A stretch of DNA of 64,000 nt from Clytia hemisphaerica (GCA_902728285.1 CACVBU010000939.1:868001-932000), one strand, 5' to 3'. Shown: positions 12,011 to 24,054, numbered from the stretch's first letter. The notes: generated by a model from the letters alone, not told the origin. Numbers and translations: made by a program.

Positions 12011-12795
12011 GGGAGTTTCTAAACATCGACCAGAAATGGCGACCACGACCAGCGACCACGACCGGCGACCAGATAAATTTGGGTTATCGAGTTTTTCCTC
12101 TTTCTCCACCTTAGAGTCTTTCTCCTATGATCAATTATTTATCGAATTGAAGAGTAAAGCTCACCCTTGTCTCATTCACAGTAATTATAAAGCCACGTGC
12201 AAAACGTGTAGAACAGCCATTTCAACACTCTTGGAGCTTGAATGGGGTGTCAATTTCTATCCTCTTGTATTTTCGGCATCAAATTAATCAATGGCAAATT
12301 TTTTGCTGAAATTCATTTAAGAAGCTTTATATTTGATCATCAGATCATTATTTTGTCAAAATAAGTCATTTTGACAATGTAAGGACAATAGAATAATTGA
12401 TGAGATTGATATCTCTAAAACTGCCCTTCCCAGCTTTTGCCTACTGACAATTTCTATCTATTTATACTAAGAGCATCTCATTCAGCATAATTAAAATATT
12501 TGGTGTAATAAAGTTTACAGGCATCACACTTAATTGCCCTGTCAATATTTTTGTCAAAAAGTGTCACTTTGTCTAGAAAATGACTGGTAACGTCAAAGGT
12601 CACTTTTAGTATTCTAAGCTAGAGTAATTTTCTCAGCCACGTGCTCAGTGGTTCATTTGAAAGCCACACCAGGACTCGATTTGGATGTTCTCTACGGTGG
12701 AGAGAGCAGATAAACTCGATAACCCAAATTTATCTAGTCGCCGGTCGTGGTCGCTGGTCGTGGTCGCCATTTCTGGTCGATGTTTAGAAACTCCC
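12011..12795. mobile_element. Long-TIR element with 9-bp TSD
   Basis: The left end GGGAGTTTCTAAACATCGAC and its inverted copy match for about 85 bp with about one mismatch. CAATTAGAC sits directly outside both ends (12002-12010 and 12796-12804). The TIR contains GGCGACCACGACC sub-repeats. Long TIRs with a 9-bp duplication are typical of Mutator-like or Merlin-like elements; this is inference because no transposase is present. The 785-bp interior has no credible gene. Confidence 0.88.
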
Positions 12796-12804
12796 CAATT
12801 AGAC

Positions 12805-13222
12805 AGTAATTCCTTAACGAATTCAGTGATTTTGATTAGATACTATATTTTGAGTTGTTTAATCACTTGTGGTTTGAATCAGAAGCTAATAAATACTTTA
12901 AGTTTTTTTATTTACTTAACATTTATCTCCCTAGCGGGGCGCCACAGCATGTTTTTCATCTATTCATGATCAACGTCGTTATCTCCGAAAAAATGCTTTT
13001 TTTATCTCCGTAGTAAAACGCCACACATTTCAGAAAACCAGCGATTCTACAAATATCTCAAATTTGTCTCAGCTGCTCAAACCTTTAACCGACAAAATTC
13101 TGCAAAACGTGCAGAATAGGCATGAATGGGCGAGTCAAGTTTTAAAATATTCAAAAGGATAGCACAGTTGTGACAAATTTTGAATCCAACTTTTTTACCC
13201 GTATACAGCTCGGAAAATTAAC
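12805..13222. other. No supported gene
   Basis: Short AT-rich spacer between two TIR elements. Nothing recognised. Confidence 0.35.
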
Positions 13223-14762
13223 GGGGCCCCCCCAGCGGTTTGCGTGAATGCGTGAATGGGCTTTTTTGGTTGCGTGAATGCGTGAAAATCGAAAAAAAAT
13301 TGCGTGAATGCGTGAATTGAAAAAACTTGCGTGAACGTGAAAATCCATATTTCTATTGCGTGAATGCGTGAATCTGCCCTGTTTTTTTGCGTGAACGCGT
13401 GAATTTTTCCTTTACACAGTTTGTAGAAAACCCCAAGGTGCGCACCTATCCCAAATTCAAGGGATGTCAGGTGAAGGTGCACAAAAAAAAATCAGCAACT
13501 TTCAAATTCTCTATTTTATAAAACGATTCATGATTTAGATGCGCTTTCTAGCAATCTAGACACCTTAAATTTCCAGATTTTTTCGCTCGGGCAAAGCATG
13601 TATTGGCCCTCGAATCTTAAATAACTCTAATTTACCCCCTTGAAAGTGTTTGTTTAAGATAAAACCATGGTTATGCATGATGAGTGATCCAGAGCCAGGG
13701 CCAGTGCCACGTTTTTGCAAATAAAAAGAAACTTATTTCAAAGAAATTTTTACCCATAGACTTTCGATAACCTGATTTCTTGGCAAAATTAGTCTGAAAT
13801 GGAGTCGTATTTAAAGCACATCAGAGGGTTAAAATAGAAATTTTCTCCTGTCGGCGCAAAACATGGTTGCGCCTCCTTAGTCACTATGTTTTCGGCCCCT
13901 CCACGTTAGGAAATTAATTCGTGAGCCCTGATTAAAACCTTTCTTTTTAAATAATTTTGATCGCTTCGCTCGCAACAAATGTTCATTCTTTTACCTCATT
14001 TTACAAGCTATCAAGCGATCGTACCTTGCCTCTAACGAATTTAGACTACATTCTTTTTCAATTGTGTTAAAGAGAGCATTTTTAGCCAAACACGAGTGAC
14101 AGAGATGCAAAACTTTCCTCTCTGCGTAAACCATGGTTGCGCCTCCTTACCCCTGAGCTAAGCATCATGCATGGTGTCATACTCGAGTTTGTTTGACCTA
14201 TTTTTGATAATGTTTAAGCTTTTTTTTGTACAAAAATTCGCCTGCGGCGCATATCTTTTCACTTACTATCGCGATACATTAACTGCAGAAGCTTCATCTT
14301 TTCCAATCGATCGTGACAAGTTAGAAGAATCAAATATTTTGCGTGATGGCATGTGATTAAACTTGAAAAATTACGTAACGCTTTCTATTTGGGGGCTTCT
14401 TATGACGCTACCAAACACGGTGTTTTATAGTCAGGTCTACAGGAAAAAATCACTACTGAGTTAAGTTTTTCTCAAGTGCATGATCAGATCCGGCCGAATA
14501 ATATCTCGAGTACAGCCTTGTCACACTTTTTTATGCAAATCGAACGTTTTACTCCATAATGGCGGAAATTACGTAAATTACGTAACTTAGCGAGATGTGG
14601 AAGACCTCTATTTTTGACATTTTCCCCGATTTTTTCCGAAAATTTCCCTGATTTCCCAAAAAATTGGGTTTACGTGAATTTCGAGAAGAACTTGCGTGAA
14701 TGCGTGAATTGGGAAAAATTTTTGCGTGAATGCGTGAAATTTGGGTCCGCTGGGGGGGCCTC
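13223..14762. mobile_element. TIR element with TGCGTGAA sub-repeats at both ends
   Basis: The ends GGGGCCCCCCCAGCGG and CCGCTGGGGGGGCCTC are inverted with one mismatch. ATTAAC lies outside each (13217-13222 and 14763-14768). Both ends carry TGCGTGAATGCGTGAA arrays: several units at 13235-13410 and three near 14692-14740. A CATGGTTGCGCCTCCTTA block occurs twice inside (about 13863 and 14132). No coding region is credible; minus-strand frames here simply translate the sub-repeat. Confidence 0.75.
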
Positions 14763-14935
14763 ATTAACCGCCTTCGGCGGTCGATAATCTATTGACATTT
14801 GAAAAGAGCCAAGCCAAATAAAATTACTCACTAACCGCTAATAAGACTTGGTTCCAAATTGACAAGAAACATAGGAAAATCGGATTACTCAGTTGCCACT
14901 CAATAACTTGCAATGAGTATGGATGATTTAAAAGT

Positions 14936-15026
14936 GTACCGTAAATCCTCGAATAAGCGCCCCCCCCCCATTAGAGCCTGAAAAATTAAATAAGCGCCCG
15001 GGCGCTTATTCGAGGATTTATGGTAC
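14936..15026. mobile_element. Palindromic element AATCCTCGAATAAGCGCC
   Basis: GTACCGTAAATCCTCGAATA at the left is inverted at the right (TATTCGAGGATTTATGGTAC). Between them lie a C-run and GCGCCCGGGCGC. The 91-bp unit is essentially one hairpin. Confidence 0.8.
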
Positions 15027-15239
15027 CGTAGTTACAATCCAAAAGTTCAACAATCAAATGAAAAACATTTCCGCTGAAAATAAAATTTTCCGAATAATTC
15101 GAGACGAACCAAGCTTTCTGCCTTAAAAAAAACTCTGCAAAAAGTCTTTTGGAATTATGAGCCAGCTTGGATTTTGTCTTATTTCAAAGTGGCTCTACCG
15201 CATCACTATCTGAATTTATGCGAATTCGGCGCGTTTTAT

Positions 15240-15360
15240 TGTTGAGCGAACATAACATTTTAAGGCTTTGGGAACTCTAAAACGCACGTTTTTAGGCTTG
15301 AACATCGAAAAGATAAGAACATCCGAACCGAAATTTTTGGACGTCCTTATAAAAAACGTG
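15240..15360. mobile_element. TA-flanked MITE, partial
   Basis: The right end CTTATAAAAAACGTG followed by TA is intact. The interior contains AAGATAAGAACATCCGAACC. The left end is decayed. Confidence 0.55.
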
Positions 15361-15489
15361 TATCTACAAGCTATGATATTCCAGCATTCAAGCGAAGGGG
15401 CCTGAGTACTAGGCTGTCACTTTATGAGTATGATAGCTTACAACCTACGAACGATATGTGATTGAGTTTATTTGTTTTACTACGTGCAG

Positions 15490-15698
15490 CGGTTTGCAAA
15501 CCCATTGAGAAAGAGATACACAAACAAACAGAAAGGAAGATTATATTACACAGAAATACTTGGGCGGATTTTCTGTGATAAATACGATGCATATATCGTA
15601 CTATACTATCTGTTTGTCTTGGGTGTTGTATTTCCATTGATGGTTAATGTGGAGTTTTGTATGCAGAAAGGTCGAGTTGACAGTAAAGAAGGTCGTTG
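15490..15698 (+). CDS. Possible exon with a membrane segment
   Basis: Follows an acceptor (TTTTACTACGTGCAG) and ends at a good donor (CGTTG then GTAAGC). The frame is open for 69 codons. The segment is basic at the start (RKRYTNKQKGR) and then contains a hydrophobic stretch, AYIVLYYLFVLGVVFPLMV, that could span a membrane. The protein is not recognised. The downstream exon was not found; a palindromic element follows at 15807. An uncalled minus frame overlaps. Confidence 0.35.
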
Positions 15699-15806
15699 GT
15701 AAGCACTGTTCGGTAACTGTTTGTAACGCTCGAACGTTTTGTTGTCGGAATTTTTGAGAGGTGTATTTTTTGTGTGTTGCAATGTAATGATTTTATTTCT
15801 ACTAGC

Positions 15807-15970
15807 ACTAAGACTACGTCCACGTGTTACGGTTCCGTTTCGTGACAAAATGAAAATAAAGCCTTTCTACTTGTCAAAATCAATTTTTTCTTCACTTCTG
15901 ACCAATAGAATGGCTTCATTTCGTTTCAGAGCGAAACGGAACCACTATCTGCGAACATGGTCTACAATGT
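15807..15970. mobile_element. Imperfect inverted-repeat element, GGTTCCGTTTCG
   Basis: ACGGTTCCGTTTCG near the left is inverted near the right as CGAAACGGAACC. The outer sequences CACTAAGACTACG and CATGGTCTACAATG are partly complementary. Probably a small degraded MITE. Confidence 0.5.
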
Positions 15971-16857
15971 AGAAGAGATCTTGTGATGATGGGTTATTGT
16001 TGTACAAAGGGACATGGGCAAGAAAAATGGCCGGATGTACATAGAGGTTTTTTCGTAATTGGGCGTCGTTGCATTTATTGATGAAGTTTCCGAGATACAA
16101 AGTTATTGTGGAGGGGGTTTCCGTTGACTATGTCTGTTTTTTTCTTTTTAAGAAAGCTCTACAATGACCATATTACAGAAAATAATCTGAACCCTTTTGA
16201 AGGATGTTTTAAATTAATTTGTACTTGTAAAGCATCAATATCTCGACTACTTGTTCAATCGAATTTCAGCAAAACTAAATATCAATTGTCGGATTTTACT
16301 ACTAATCAATTAAGCTAATTCTTTGGTTGAACATACTTCACGTAAATCTAAATATAATTCAAATACAGAGTATCTCTTTAATTCTGACAGCGCTATACTA
16401 GAATCCCGTTCTATTTGCTCAATACAACCACTCTGAGTAGAACAGTAGGGTTAAAGTAAATACAACTCTATAATTATTGACTCAAGTAAGACTATCCCTT
16501 TTTATGAACGAGTCAAATTTGGCAGTTTCTTTGATGAAGCGCTTTTTCAGCCCTTTTCATATGTCAAGACGGTTAGTCAACACAGCGAAAGTAATATATG
16601 CTACAGACAGGAAAAATCGGGCATTAATTTTCATGGCTGCATTGATGACCCAAATAGATATAAAAGTAGGGCTGATAAATGTCATCTCAAAGTGCCATGG
16701 TACCGCAGCCTAAAACACTAAATATTCATCAAATGTCACTTATGTCTGTTCAGGGGGTATTTATTTATTAGAAAAAATGATTAGAATATAATCAGAAAAA
16801 GGAACCTGCTCATCGTTTTAGAACAATTCTCTAAGAGCAGCGAGGCTAGAAATCCTC
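15971..16857. other. No supported gene
   Basis: AT-rich DNA with two open frames (16106-16318 and 16477-16713) that lack splice context or recognisable motifs. Confidence 0.35.
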
Positions 16858-17409
16858 GAAAAATAAGAACAACGTAAGAACAATGCCGAGCCTAGAATTC
16901 TAAGAACCAGTAAACCTTTTATGAGGCTCGGCTGTTCTTACTTTTTTGGCCTCAAGTTCCTGTACATATGTTCTCATGGATAGGTTGAAAATGGGTTGAG
17001 TTATTAAGCCTATTAAGGCTTTGTAGCGACCGTAGCATGAAGGTAGAGCATCCAGCTACAGTGCACAAGGGTGTGGGTTCGATCCCCAGCCGCGTCATAC
17101 CAAAGATTCCCAAAATGGTACTTAATGCCTATGCTCATCAACTAAAGAGACGGATCAAGGGTAAATGGAGAAATCCAGGGAAAGGAGTGGCGCCCTCCCC
17201 TACCTTCGGGTAGACAGCTATACGAAAAGGGAGCCTTCGAGTCGCCCTCGACTGCGGTCGCAAACTTACTACTTAAGGCTTTGTACCCAATTTTTACTAC
17301 TTTACCCCCTAAATTGCTTGAAATTTAGTAATTCCAGGCTCAGCATTGCTTTAAAATTGTTCTTATTTTTTATGCAATTTTGAGCCTTATTGTTCTTATA
17401 AGAAAAGTG
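16858..17409. mobile_element. MITE of the CACG/ATAAGAA group split by a SINE
   Basis: The left part carries AAATAAGAACAACGTAAGAA and paired GCCGAGCC/GGCTCGGC blocks. The right part ends TTGTTCTTATAAGAAAAGTG before TA at 17410-17411. The SINE at 17026-17272 sits inside, so the MITE is older. Confidence 0.6.
17026..17272 (+). mobile_element. tRNA-derived SINE, copy 1
   Basis: The head has an A-box-like AAGGTAGAGC and a perfect B box GGTTCGATCCC, as in RNA polymerase III tRNA promoters. A unique body of about 170 bp follows, with GGAGCCTTCGAGTCGCC near the end. TTAAGGCTTTGTA lies directly outside both ends (17013-17025 and 17273-17285), a 13-bp duplication typical of L1-type target-primed insertion. 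A relative is at 23030-23293. Confidence 0.85.
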
Positions 17410-17621
17410 TAGGAAATTACTCATAATGTGGAAAAAGAAATTCGAAATCTTCTCATGACTAAAAAATCACGGTTCTTTGAAGATCGAATTACAGAGTGAG
17501 ACACTCCATACTGCATCATTTTAGGTGTACATAACCTTTTTCGTAAATGTTTGCGATTTGTCGATAAGTTTGTGTCTGTTTGTTTATGATACAATGATGA
17601 ATGATATCGATCTCTAAGTTG

Positions 17622-17845
17622 CACATTTTATATAAGAATAAACTATATGAGAACACAAGGCCGAAATATTTACAACAAGCTAAAAATATTTCGAGGCTTT
17701 ACGGACACTAAACACCCGATTTCTTAGGAAAAAGGACAAAAATGGTGAAAATAAGAACATGTTAAGAACATTTTCAGGCTTAAAACTCAAAAAGTTATAA
17801 GAACATCCGAAAACTTCTAAAAAATTTGAATGTTTTAAGAAACCT
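17622..17845. mobile_element. TA-flanked MITE, degraded
   Basis: Starts CACATTTTATATAAGAAT and contains AACACCCGATTTCTTAGG and GAACATGTTAAGAACATT, shared with the copy at 8531. It ends near CCTG followed by TA. Confidence 0.65.
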
Positions 17846-17957
17846 GTAATATTGTTAAGAATGAGCTTCGAAATGTTTCACAGTATTAATGACTTTGCGT
17901 CTTCCACACAGTAAAATGAGAAACTGTAAACAAATGACTTGTCGTCTGTAACAAATC

Positions 17958-18194
17958 ATGGTCCTAAGGGTCAAGGCTGACAAAATGGATCCTTGGTTTA
18001 TTCAATTTTTGCTTACAGTTGACGCTCTCATAAACGACGTTCTACTATTCGATACACTCCATTATTCGATAATATCAAAAATCACCGTCAACAAGAAACT
18101 CTTCATAAACGACATTCTACTATTTGATACGCTCCCTTATTCGACGAAAATTCTATTCCCCTTGAAAATCGAATTAGAGAGCATCAAATGTATT
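17958..18194 (+). CDS. Possible exon with internal duplication
   Basis: An ATG with purine at -3 (ATCATGG) opens 79 codons, running to a possible donor (TTTA then GTAAGTG). The frame contains a duplicated block (INDVLLFDTL and INDILLFDTL), matching a direct DNA repeat about 72 bp apart. No family is recognised. The coding interpretation is weak. Confidence 0.2.
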
Positions 18195-18197
18195 TAG

Positions 18198-20709
18198 TAA
18201 GTGATTGAATCATGGGCACCAAAATATTTGTTTTCCTCGTGTTCCCTTTAAGCCCATTGTATTCTGTAAGTCTGTTAGTTCCTATAAGGCTGTTTACACA
18301 CGACCTGACCTAGCTTAGAAGATTTCTTTCCTTCCTTCCTATGCTACTCCATGTTTTTTCAAAAGGTGACAAGAATTCTTTTCTGTTGTTGTAATATAAG
18401 GTGACTTCTCGCCCATTTTCGCACCCGTTTGACACGACGCTAACTTGATTTAGATTATGATTTTTTTTTACGTATTTCACTTCTTCTCGATGACCCCAGG
18501 TACTCTACTACCTTCTTACTTATCGAGACAAGTTAATTTTTTAGGCCCCGGATTCGTACTCATTGTTTTGTTTAGCGTCAGTTAGATAAACCATACCAGC
18601 AAGCCTCCAGCTGCAGAATCCTTGACGCGGTCTTACAAAATTCCGTAATGTAAACCTTCCAGATGCATTTTGAAAATTTTCCCGACCTTCAGAGCTTTAG
18701 CGTGTCTGATGAAAATTTCTGCATCTGGGTGTCAGATAATATTCATTACATCGTTACTTGATGGGGCTCGTTTTAATCAGAGTATAAGAAACTATCGGAA
18801 TAAGGTAGACTTCCATTAGTTATATAGGGTCAGTGCCTTAAATTTTCAGTGCAACGCGGAGGATGTCAGAGCCATTTGCATTGCAGAGAAGGGAGAGTTT
18901 TTCAATTTTGGCCCCTCGATTAGCCCTCAGTGGCGATGGCGCTGGCACTGAATTACGACACCGTTTCGCGCCATTATAAAGTTGAATAACATGGTATCAT
19001 GAATCGCAAATAGAGTGTAAATTTTTGAGTGAAAAAATACTTTTTAGCGCCTACTAAATATGTGTAACGTAAAACACAAATTTGATACTCTTGTAAGTAA
19101 TAAGTGGGAACGTGGTGAAAATATTCAAATAAATGTTCGATTACGTAAATAACCTGAAACAGATCACCGATGATTGTATTCTGTCTGTCAACACTGACGA
19201 TCAGTATTAATTCGACTGTCGCGGTTCATAGAGGTTGTTATGTCGAAGGGTAAATTATGATTGACGAATTATATTGGCCTAGAAAACTGATCAAAGTTTG
19301 TCAAAGTCAAAGTTTGTGATTCTTACGACATTTGGAGGATAGATGAAATAGCAGGGTACCTTTCCCATTGGGAACAAAATTTTGGCTAAATTTTTCCAGT
19401 GGATCGAGAGTTCCACCGGGATTTGTGACACGAGGACCATGAATAGGATAAGTTAAACAAACAGTAAACAAGCAGTATTGACGAAATATCACAAATTTCT
19501 AAATATTGCAAAAATCGCAGCGTGATAATGAACGGGTCTGAAACATTGAAGTATTAGGCGTTTAGGTGTTTAAAGTTTTGGGAGGAGTTTAGGTGGAATT
19601 TTATCCTCCGCTTTCGTATACCTAAAATGAAGGCCAGGCTGAATAGTAAGTTTAGGTACAGTTAGCTCCGTACGGGCGGCATGAAACTTTAAGTTCTAAA
19701 CAATAAATCAAAGTCTCTTTCTTTTAATTTAGGTACAGTTAGCTCTAAACTTTAAAGGTGTAAAATAGGAAGGGAAATTTTCACTCTCGTGTGGCGTAAA
19801 CTTTCTACAAAAAGGATTGTGGGATTCCTCCTGTGTAAAATGCGAATTAGTTATCCTGTAGTATTTTGCTGCGATCGGGAAGAACTCTAGAGTCTTTCGG
19901 AATCAAGGCAATAAAACCGGAAAAAAACTGTCTCGCATACGTAACAAGTTTCTTTTTTAAAGGTCTTAACATTTTATAAGGACCCCGATTAATAAATTCA
20001 CGAGAGTTTTTCTTGACTTTAACAAAGATAAGCGTAGAAAAAACATGGAATTAATAAAAGGATTTAGAAGTATGAGAAGGGTTTAAAATGTCACAACTTG
20101 AGGTAATACAAGTTTGTTTATTTTTATGCTTGAAAAGAACTATTTCTGTGCTATTGTCACGTGACTTTTCGTAAACAAACATCTTGAACCTTTCACAGTT
20201 AAAAGGTGGAGTAGATTAGTACCTCTCACTGTGTTCAACCTAGCCAATGAATGACACTCAAATGACCTGTTAAGAACCTTTTTACGGCCCTTTTTTTCTT
20301 TTGGATTAAGCCCTTACCTTTTCTTTGAAAACTGAGAATTTTTCAGTCAAGTGCTTATTCTGATACTTAATGTTGTTGTGGAAGGATGTTGGAAGATAGA
20401 ATGTGATAAAGAAGGGAAATTATAGCAGAAAGTATAGTGTCAACGATGTCAATCGTCATTGAAAGAAATCAATCGAACCCAATCGAGTAAAATCGAGTAA
20501 AATTGATTTTCTAACAAATATCTCGGTCTCAATCTCCGTATACGAAAAATTGAGTCAGTTAGATCTCAATTGGATAATCGATAATTGCTTCAGCAAAATC
20601 AGCCCAGTATCTATCTAACTAAGCATGGGAATTGAATTCCTCAGCACTAAATTCGATTGATTCGTTCAGTAAAATCGGAAAAAAATATCGTTAGTTTCGT
20701 AAGTATTAA
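18198..20709. other. No supported gene
   Basis: 2.5 kb without a supported gene. Notable pieces: at 18676-18715 a segment (CCCGACCTTCAGAGCTTTAG) recurs inverted near 54235-54300; TTTAGGTACAGTTAGCTC occurs twice, near 19653 and 19730; at 20460-20700 there are loose AATCGAA-type repeats. Confidence 0.4.
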
Positions 20710-21724
20710 GGGAGCGTCTCCAAATGTTGTTTCAATTTTTTCGTTTCAAATTGTTTCATGAAACGATTTAAAACGAAGTTCAAACGAAGCTCAAACGAAG
20801 CTCAAACGAAATGCATAATTAGTTCTTATTTAGAGATAATTATCTAATATTATCTCTGAGTTTTTTCTATTTCGTTTCATTTCGTTTAGAGAAACTTCTC
20901 AGTAAAAATTTGTGAAACGGATAGGATAGGGAGTTCATGTTTAATTTCACATATGCACGCTTTTTTAGGAATATATCTTAATGACTGAACTTTATTTTCA
21001 ACAGAATGTTTTGGTTGAATATCAATCCAAATTGAAGTCTGCTTTCGTATTTTATGATGTAGACTTTTTCAGAAATATGTTTTTCTTACTGTTCGGGGCT
21101 ATCAGCTAACAGGGATACAATTAGTGCAACAATTTTAACAGGTCTTAAAGGTGTTACCGACTCAATTTGTAATTAATTACCAACTCAGTTGTAATTAATT
21201 ACGGTATGAATTATATTGAAGTAATTTGCAAAGTGTTTCGGGTTGTTATGTCGGAAAGTACCTTCGCAGCCTTATACCATAATTTTTATTTTTTATCAGA
21301 ACCAGGTTTAAAAGAATTCTTAAATCGAGGGCAAAAGATATTAGAAAACTTGTCAAGCTTGAAAGCAAGAAACTTCAGAAACTGAATCCCTTTAAATATC
21401 GAAAAAAATATTACGCATTTTGAGGAAGGAAGAGCTATCTATTGTTGTAGTAACAAAATGAGACTATTGCTGAAAATTCTAAAAAGTTTTGGATGACGAA
21501 ATCCAGAGAAAAAATTTATTTCGTTTCACCATTCGTTTCAAAATATTATCTTTTTTCAGTTCAATTATCTTCTTTTCTTAAGTAATTAAAGTTAATCAGA
21601 CATCATTATCTGAATATATTCGAAACGAAGTCGAAACGAAGTCGAAACGAAAGCTAAACGAAACATAAACGAAGCTTTCGTTTCATTTTCGTTTAAAAAT
21701 GAAACAATATTTGAAGACGCTCCC
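20710..21724. mobile_element. Harbinger-like TIR element, GGGAGCGTCT ends
   Basis: GGGAGCGTCTCCAAATGTTG is inverted at the right end with few mismatches, and TAA lies outside both ends (20707-20709 and 21725-21727). Both subterminal regions contain many AAACGAA repeats. A 3-bp TWA duplication is typical of PIF/Harbinger. The 1015-bp interior has no credible ORF, so the element is non-autonomous. Confidence 0.82.
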
Positions 21725-21727
21725 TAA

Positions 21728-23029
21728 GAGAGATTGAATTAGTTTCGTCCTCTTCAGGGTGTATGTCAATAAAAATTATGACATTAGCACAAAAATTTGG
21801 CACTAGACACTTTAACGACAATAGGCGGGAGTAATCATATTTCTAAAAATCATAATAATTTTCATACTTTTCAGATCCGATTTCTTTTCAACAAGAAAAT
21901 CTTATCAAAAGCCTTAAATCTTACTTAAAAGTTCGAAGAGGGGTATAAATTAATTGATAAGTCTTCAGCCCCCTTCATTTTTATGATAGTTTTCGGCGAC
22001 CTAGAAACTTCATCAAAACTTGCACGAATGGGAAAATTTTTTGATGAGTTTAACATAGAGACAAGGTGATAGAATAACTGATCTTGTTAGACAACTTGAA
22101 TGAAAGCCAGGTTTTTTTTACACAAAAAAATGTCGACACTGAAAAATAAGTACTTTTTATATCAAATGTAATTATGGGTCAAAAAGGTTTCACAAATCGG
22201 ATTTCCATTTGTCTACAAATTTTCTTTATATTTTATAAATCCATAAATTGTTTCTTAATACTATAAAGAGGTATAAAATTTAAACGATTTTTCAGGAATA
22301 CTAAATCGTTTAAACGATAATCATAAAAAAGGGTAACCTCAAAAAGCTTTTTACCCCTTCTATGCAATATATTTTCGATACTTTCATCACAACATGACTG
22401 ACATTTGAGGTGATAGGTTGATCAGGAAAATGTAACAGGGAGATTATTCGAGGCGGGCGGGCGGACGGCCCGGAGACGGTAGATAAAAAGCCCGACTAAA
22501 AGAAACAGTATGAGCTAGGTTGGGTTTTGGAGGGGAGGCTTTGGGTTAATTGTCTTTCAAATAGGGATCAAACACTATAGCAGCTAGTAGAAGAGTGTAT
22601 GCCATGACTTTGATTTTGATTCGATGAAGTCTAGAATAGAAATGAAATCGATTGAGATCGTTCCCAGGTGAATTTAACACAGCTAACACATAAGTGAATG
22701 CTGCTATATCCTAAAGGTCAGTAGAATACAGTCATTAGATTTAAAACTGTTCACTCGACAATCACTTGCGTTCACAAAATTTCTAAAATACTAGAACGAA
22801 TACAATGCTTTCGGTTATGGTATGTAAGTGTGACAAACGACCGGATATTTAGGGGCCGTTCCGTAACATGGAATGTTAATTGATTTCCATTCATGAATAT
22901 AGGTGTCAGTGAGATTGCGAATGAGGGTCAAGAGTGTTATGCTATTTATTCTCAGTTTAATTTAGTATCGTTCAATTTAGCATGAGCTGAGTACAGAGAA
23001 AAGTTTTAAAGAGTTAGAATGCTATGGCT
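21728..23029. other. No supported gene
   Basis: AT-rich, with a short GC-rich patch at 22452-22480 (GGCGGGCGGGCGGAC). Nothing recognised. Confidence 0.35.
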
Positions 23030-23293
23030 TAGAGGACTGTGATGTAAGGTAGAGCATTCAGCTACGGTGCGCAATATCGTGGGTTCAATCTCCAGCCGGG
23101 TTATACCAAAGACTTCATCGATGCTACAAAAATGCTACTTGATACATCTCTACTTAATACTCAGTAATTAAAGAGAAGGATCAAGAGGAAGTGGAGGAAA
23201 CCCAGGTAGAAAGAGTGGTGCTCTCCCCTAAACTTGTGCAGGGATGGCTATCGAAAGAGGAGCCTTCGGGTCGCCTCCGACCGCAGTTACAGA
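23030..23293 (+). mobile_element. tRNA-derived SINE, copy 2
   Basis: Diverged copy of 17026-17272: AAGGTAGAGC, B box GGTTCAATCTCC with a substitution, GAGAAGGATCAAGAGGAAGT in the body and GGAGCCTTCGGGTCGCC near the end. No target duplication was found, so it looks older than copy 1. Confidence 0.8.
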
Positions 23294-23654
23294 ATAGAGA
23301 CGCTTGGGATAGTGTATGAGTGATTTCCTCGACAGGTTATGTTAATTCCAGTATCAGAAGTGTAACGGTGCTTCGACATTGATTGACTGCAAATATAATT
23401 AGGAAAACATAGGATCTCGATTATGTTCAAAAGAGAAGTATTAGGTATTGGTAATTATTTTCAATACCCGCCTCAAAATAATCATGTTGGTTTATATTAG
23501 ACACAGACAGCCGCCTTATGAAAACCAACGAAAAGCCTTTCGATCTATTCTGAAGCGAGTTAGTCACTACAAAGTTTGTTTACATTATATTGAGTGTAAG
23601 ATGGCACTTGTATATCTCTCATAAACCACAATATACACCACAAAGTGTCAAACT

Positions 23655-24053
23655 ATGGCATCACTTTTTGAACGCTTCAATATCGTGCTTTTAAACATCA
23701 ACGCCTCTTCTTTAGAAACGCTGCAGAAACGTTCGAGTCAGTTCGGTATCAGCAATGGTGCCAGTTTCATTAACGAGACCTTTCTTTTCTGCTTATTGGA
23801 TGTTATAAGGGGATGGATACGGGTTTGTAGGAGTGACGGTAGTTTTTTTATCTGGTGATATTAGGCCTACAATCATTTTTGAGGCATGATTTGATGATAC
23901 CACTAAGTTATTCTTCATTGTTTATTGTTTATCGTTTATCGTTTCAGGTTTTAATAAAATTAATTAAAACGAAAGCTTTCTGTTGCAATCGAGACATTCT
24001 TGAAGCTACTGGTGGGAATATTTTTCAACTCCATCAAATTGGACAGAAGGTAT
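23655..24053 (+). CDS. Possible two-exon 5' end of an unknown gene
   Basis: An ATG in good context (AAACTATGG) opens a frame starting MASLFERFNIVLLNINASSL. A second in-phase segment at 23947-24053 follows TTATCGTTTCAG, includes FCCNRDILEATGGNIFQLHQ, and ends at a donor (CAGAAG then GTATGC). The first exon would need a weak donor (CGG then GTTTGT near 23823) to keep frame. Composition is protein-like, but no family is recognised. A further exon may lie near 25030. Confidence 0.33.
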
Positions 24054-24054
24054 G

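Noticed and set aside
12036-12287. 83-codon open frame starting MATTTSDHDRR
   Set aside because: The start lies within the 85-bp terminal inverted repeat; the opposite TIR gives the mirrored frame.
13195-13482. Minus-strand frame with repeated HAFTQ
   Set aside because: It is just the translation of the TGCGTGAA DNA repeat and crosses the transposon end.
17041-17105. Functional tRNA gene
   Set aside because: A and B boxes are present but the cloverleaf stems do not pair well and a SINE body and TSD follow.
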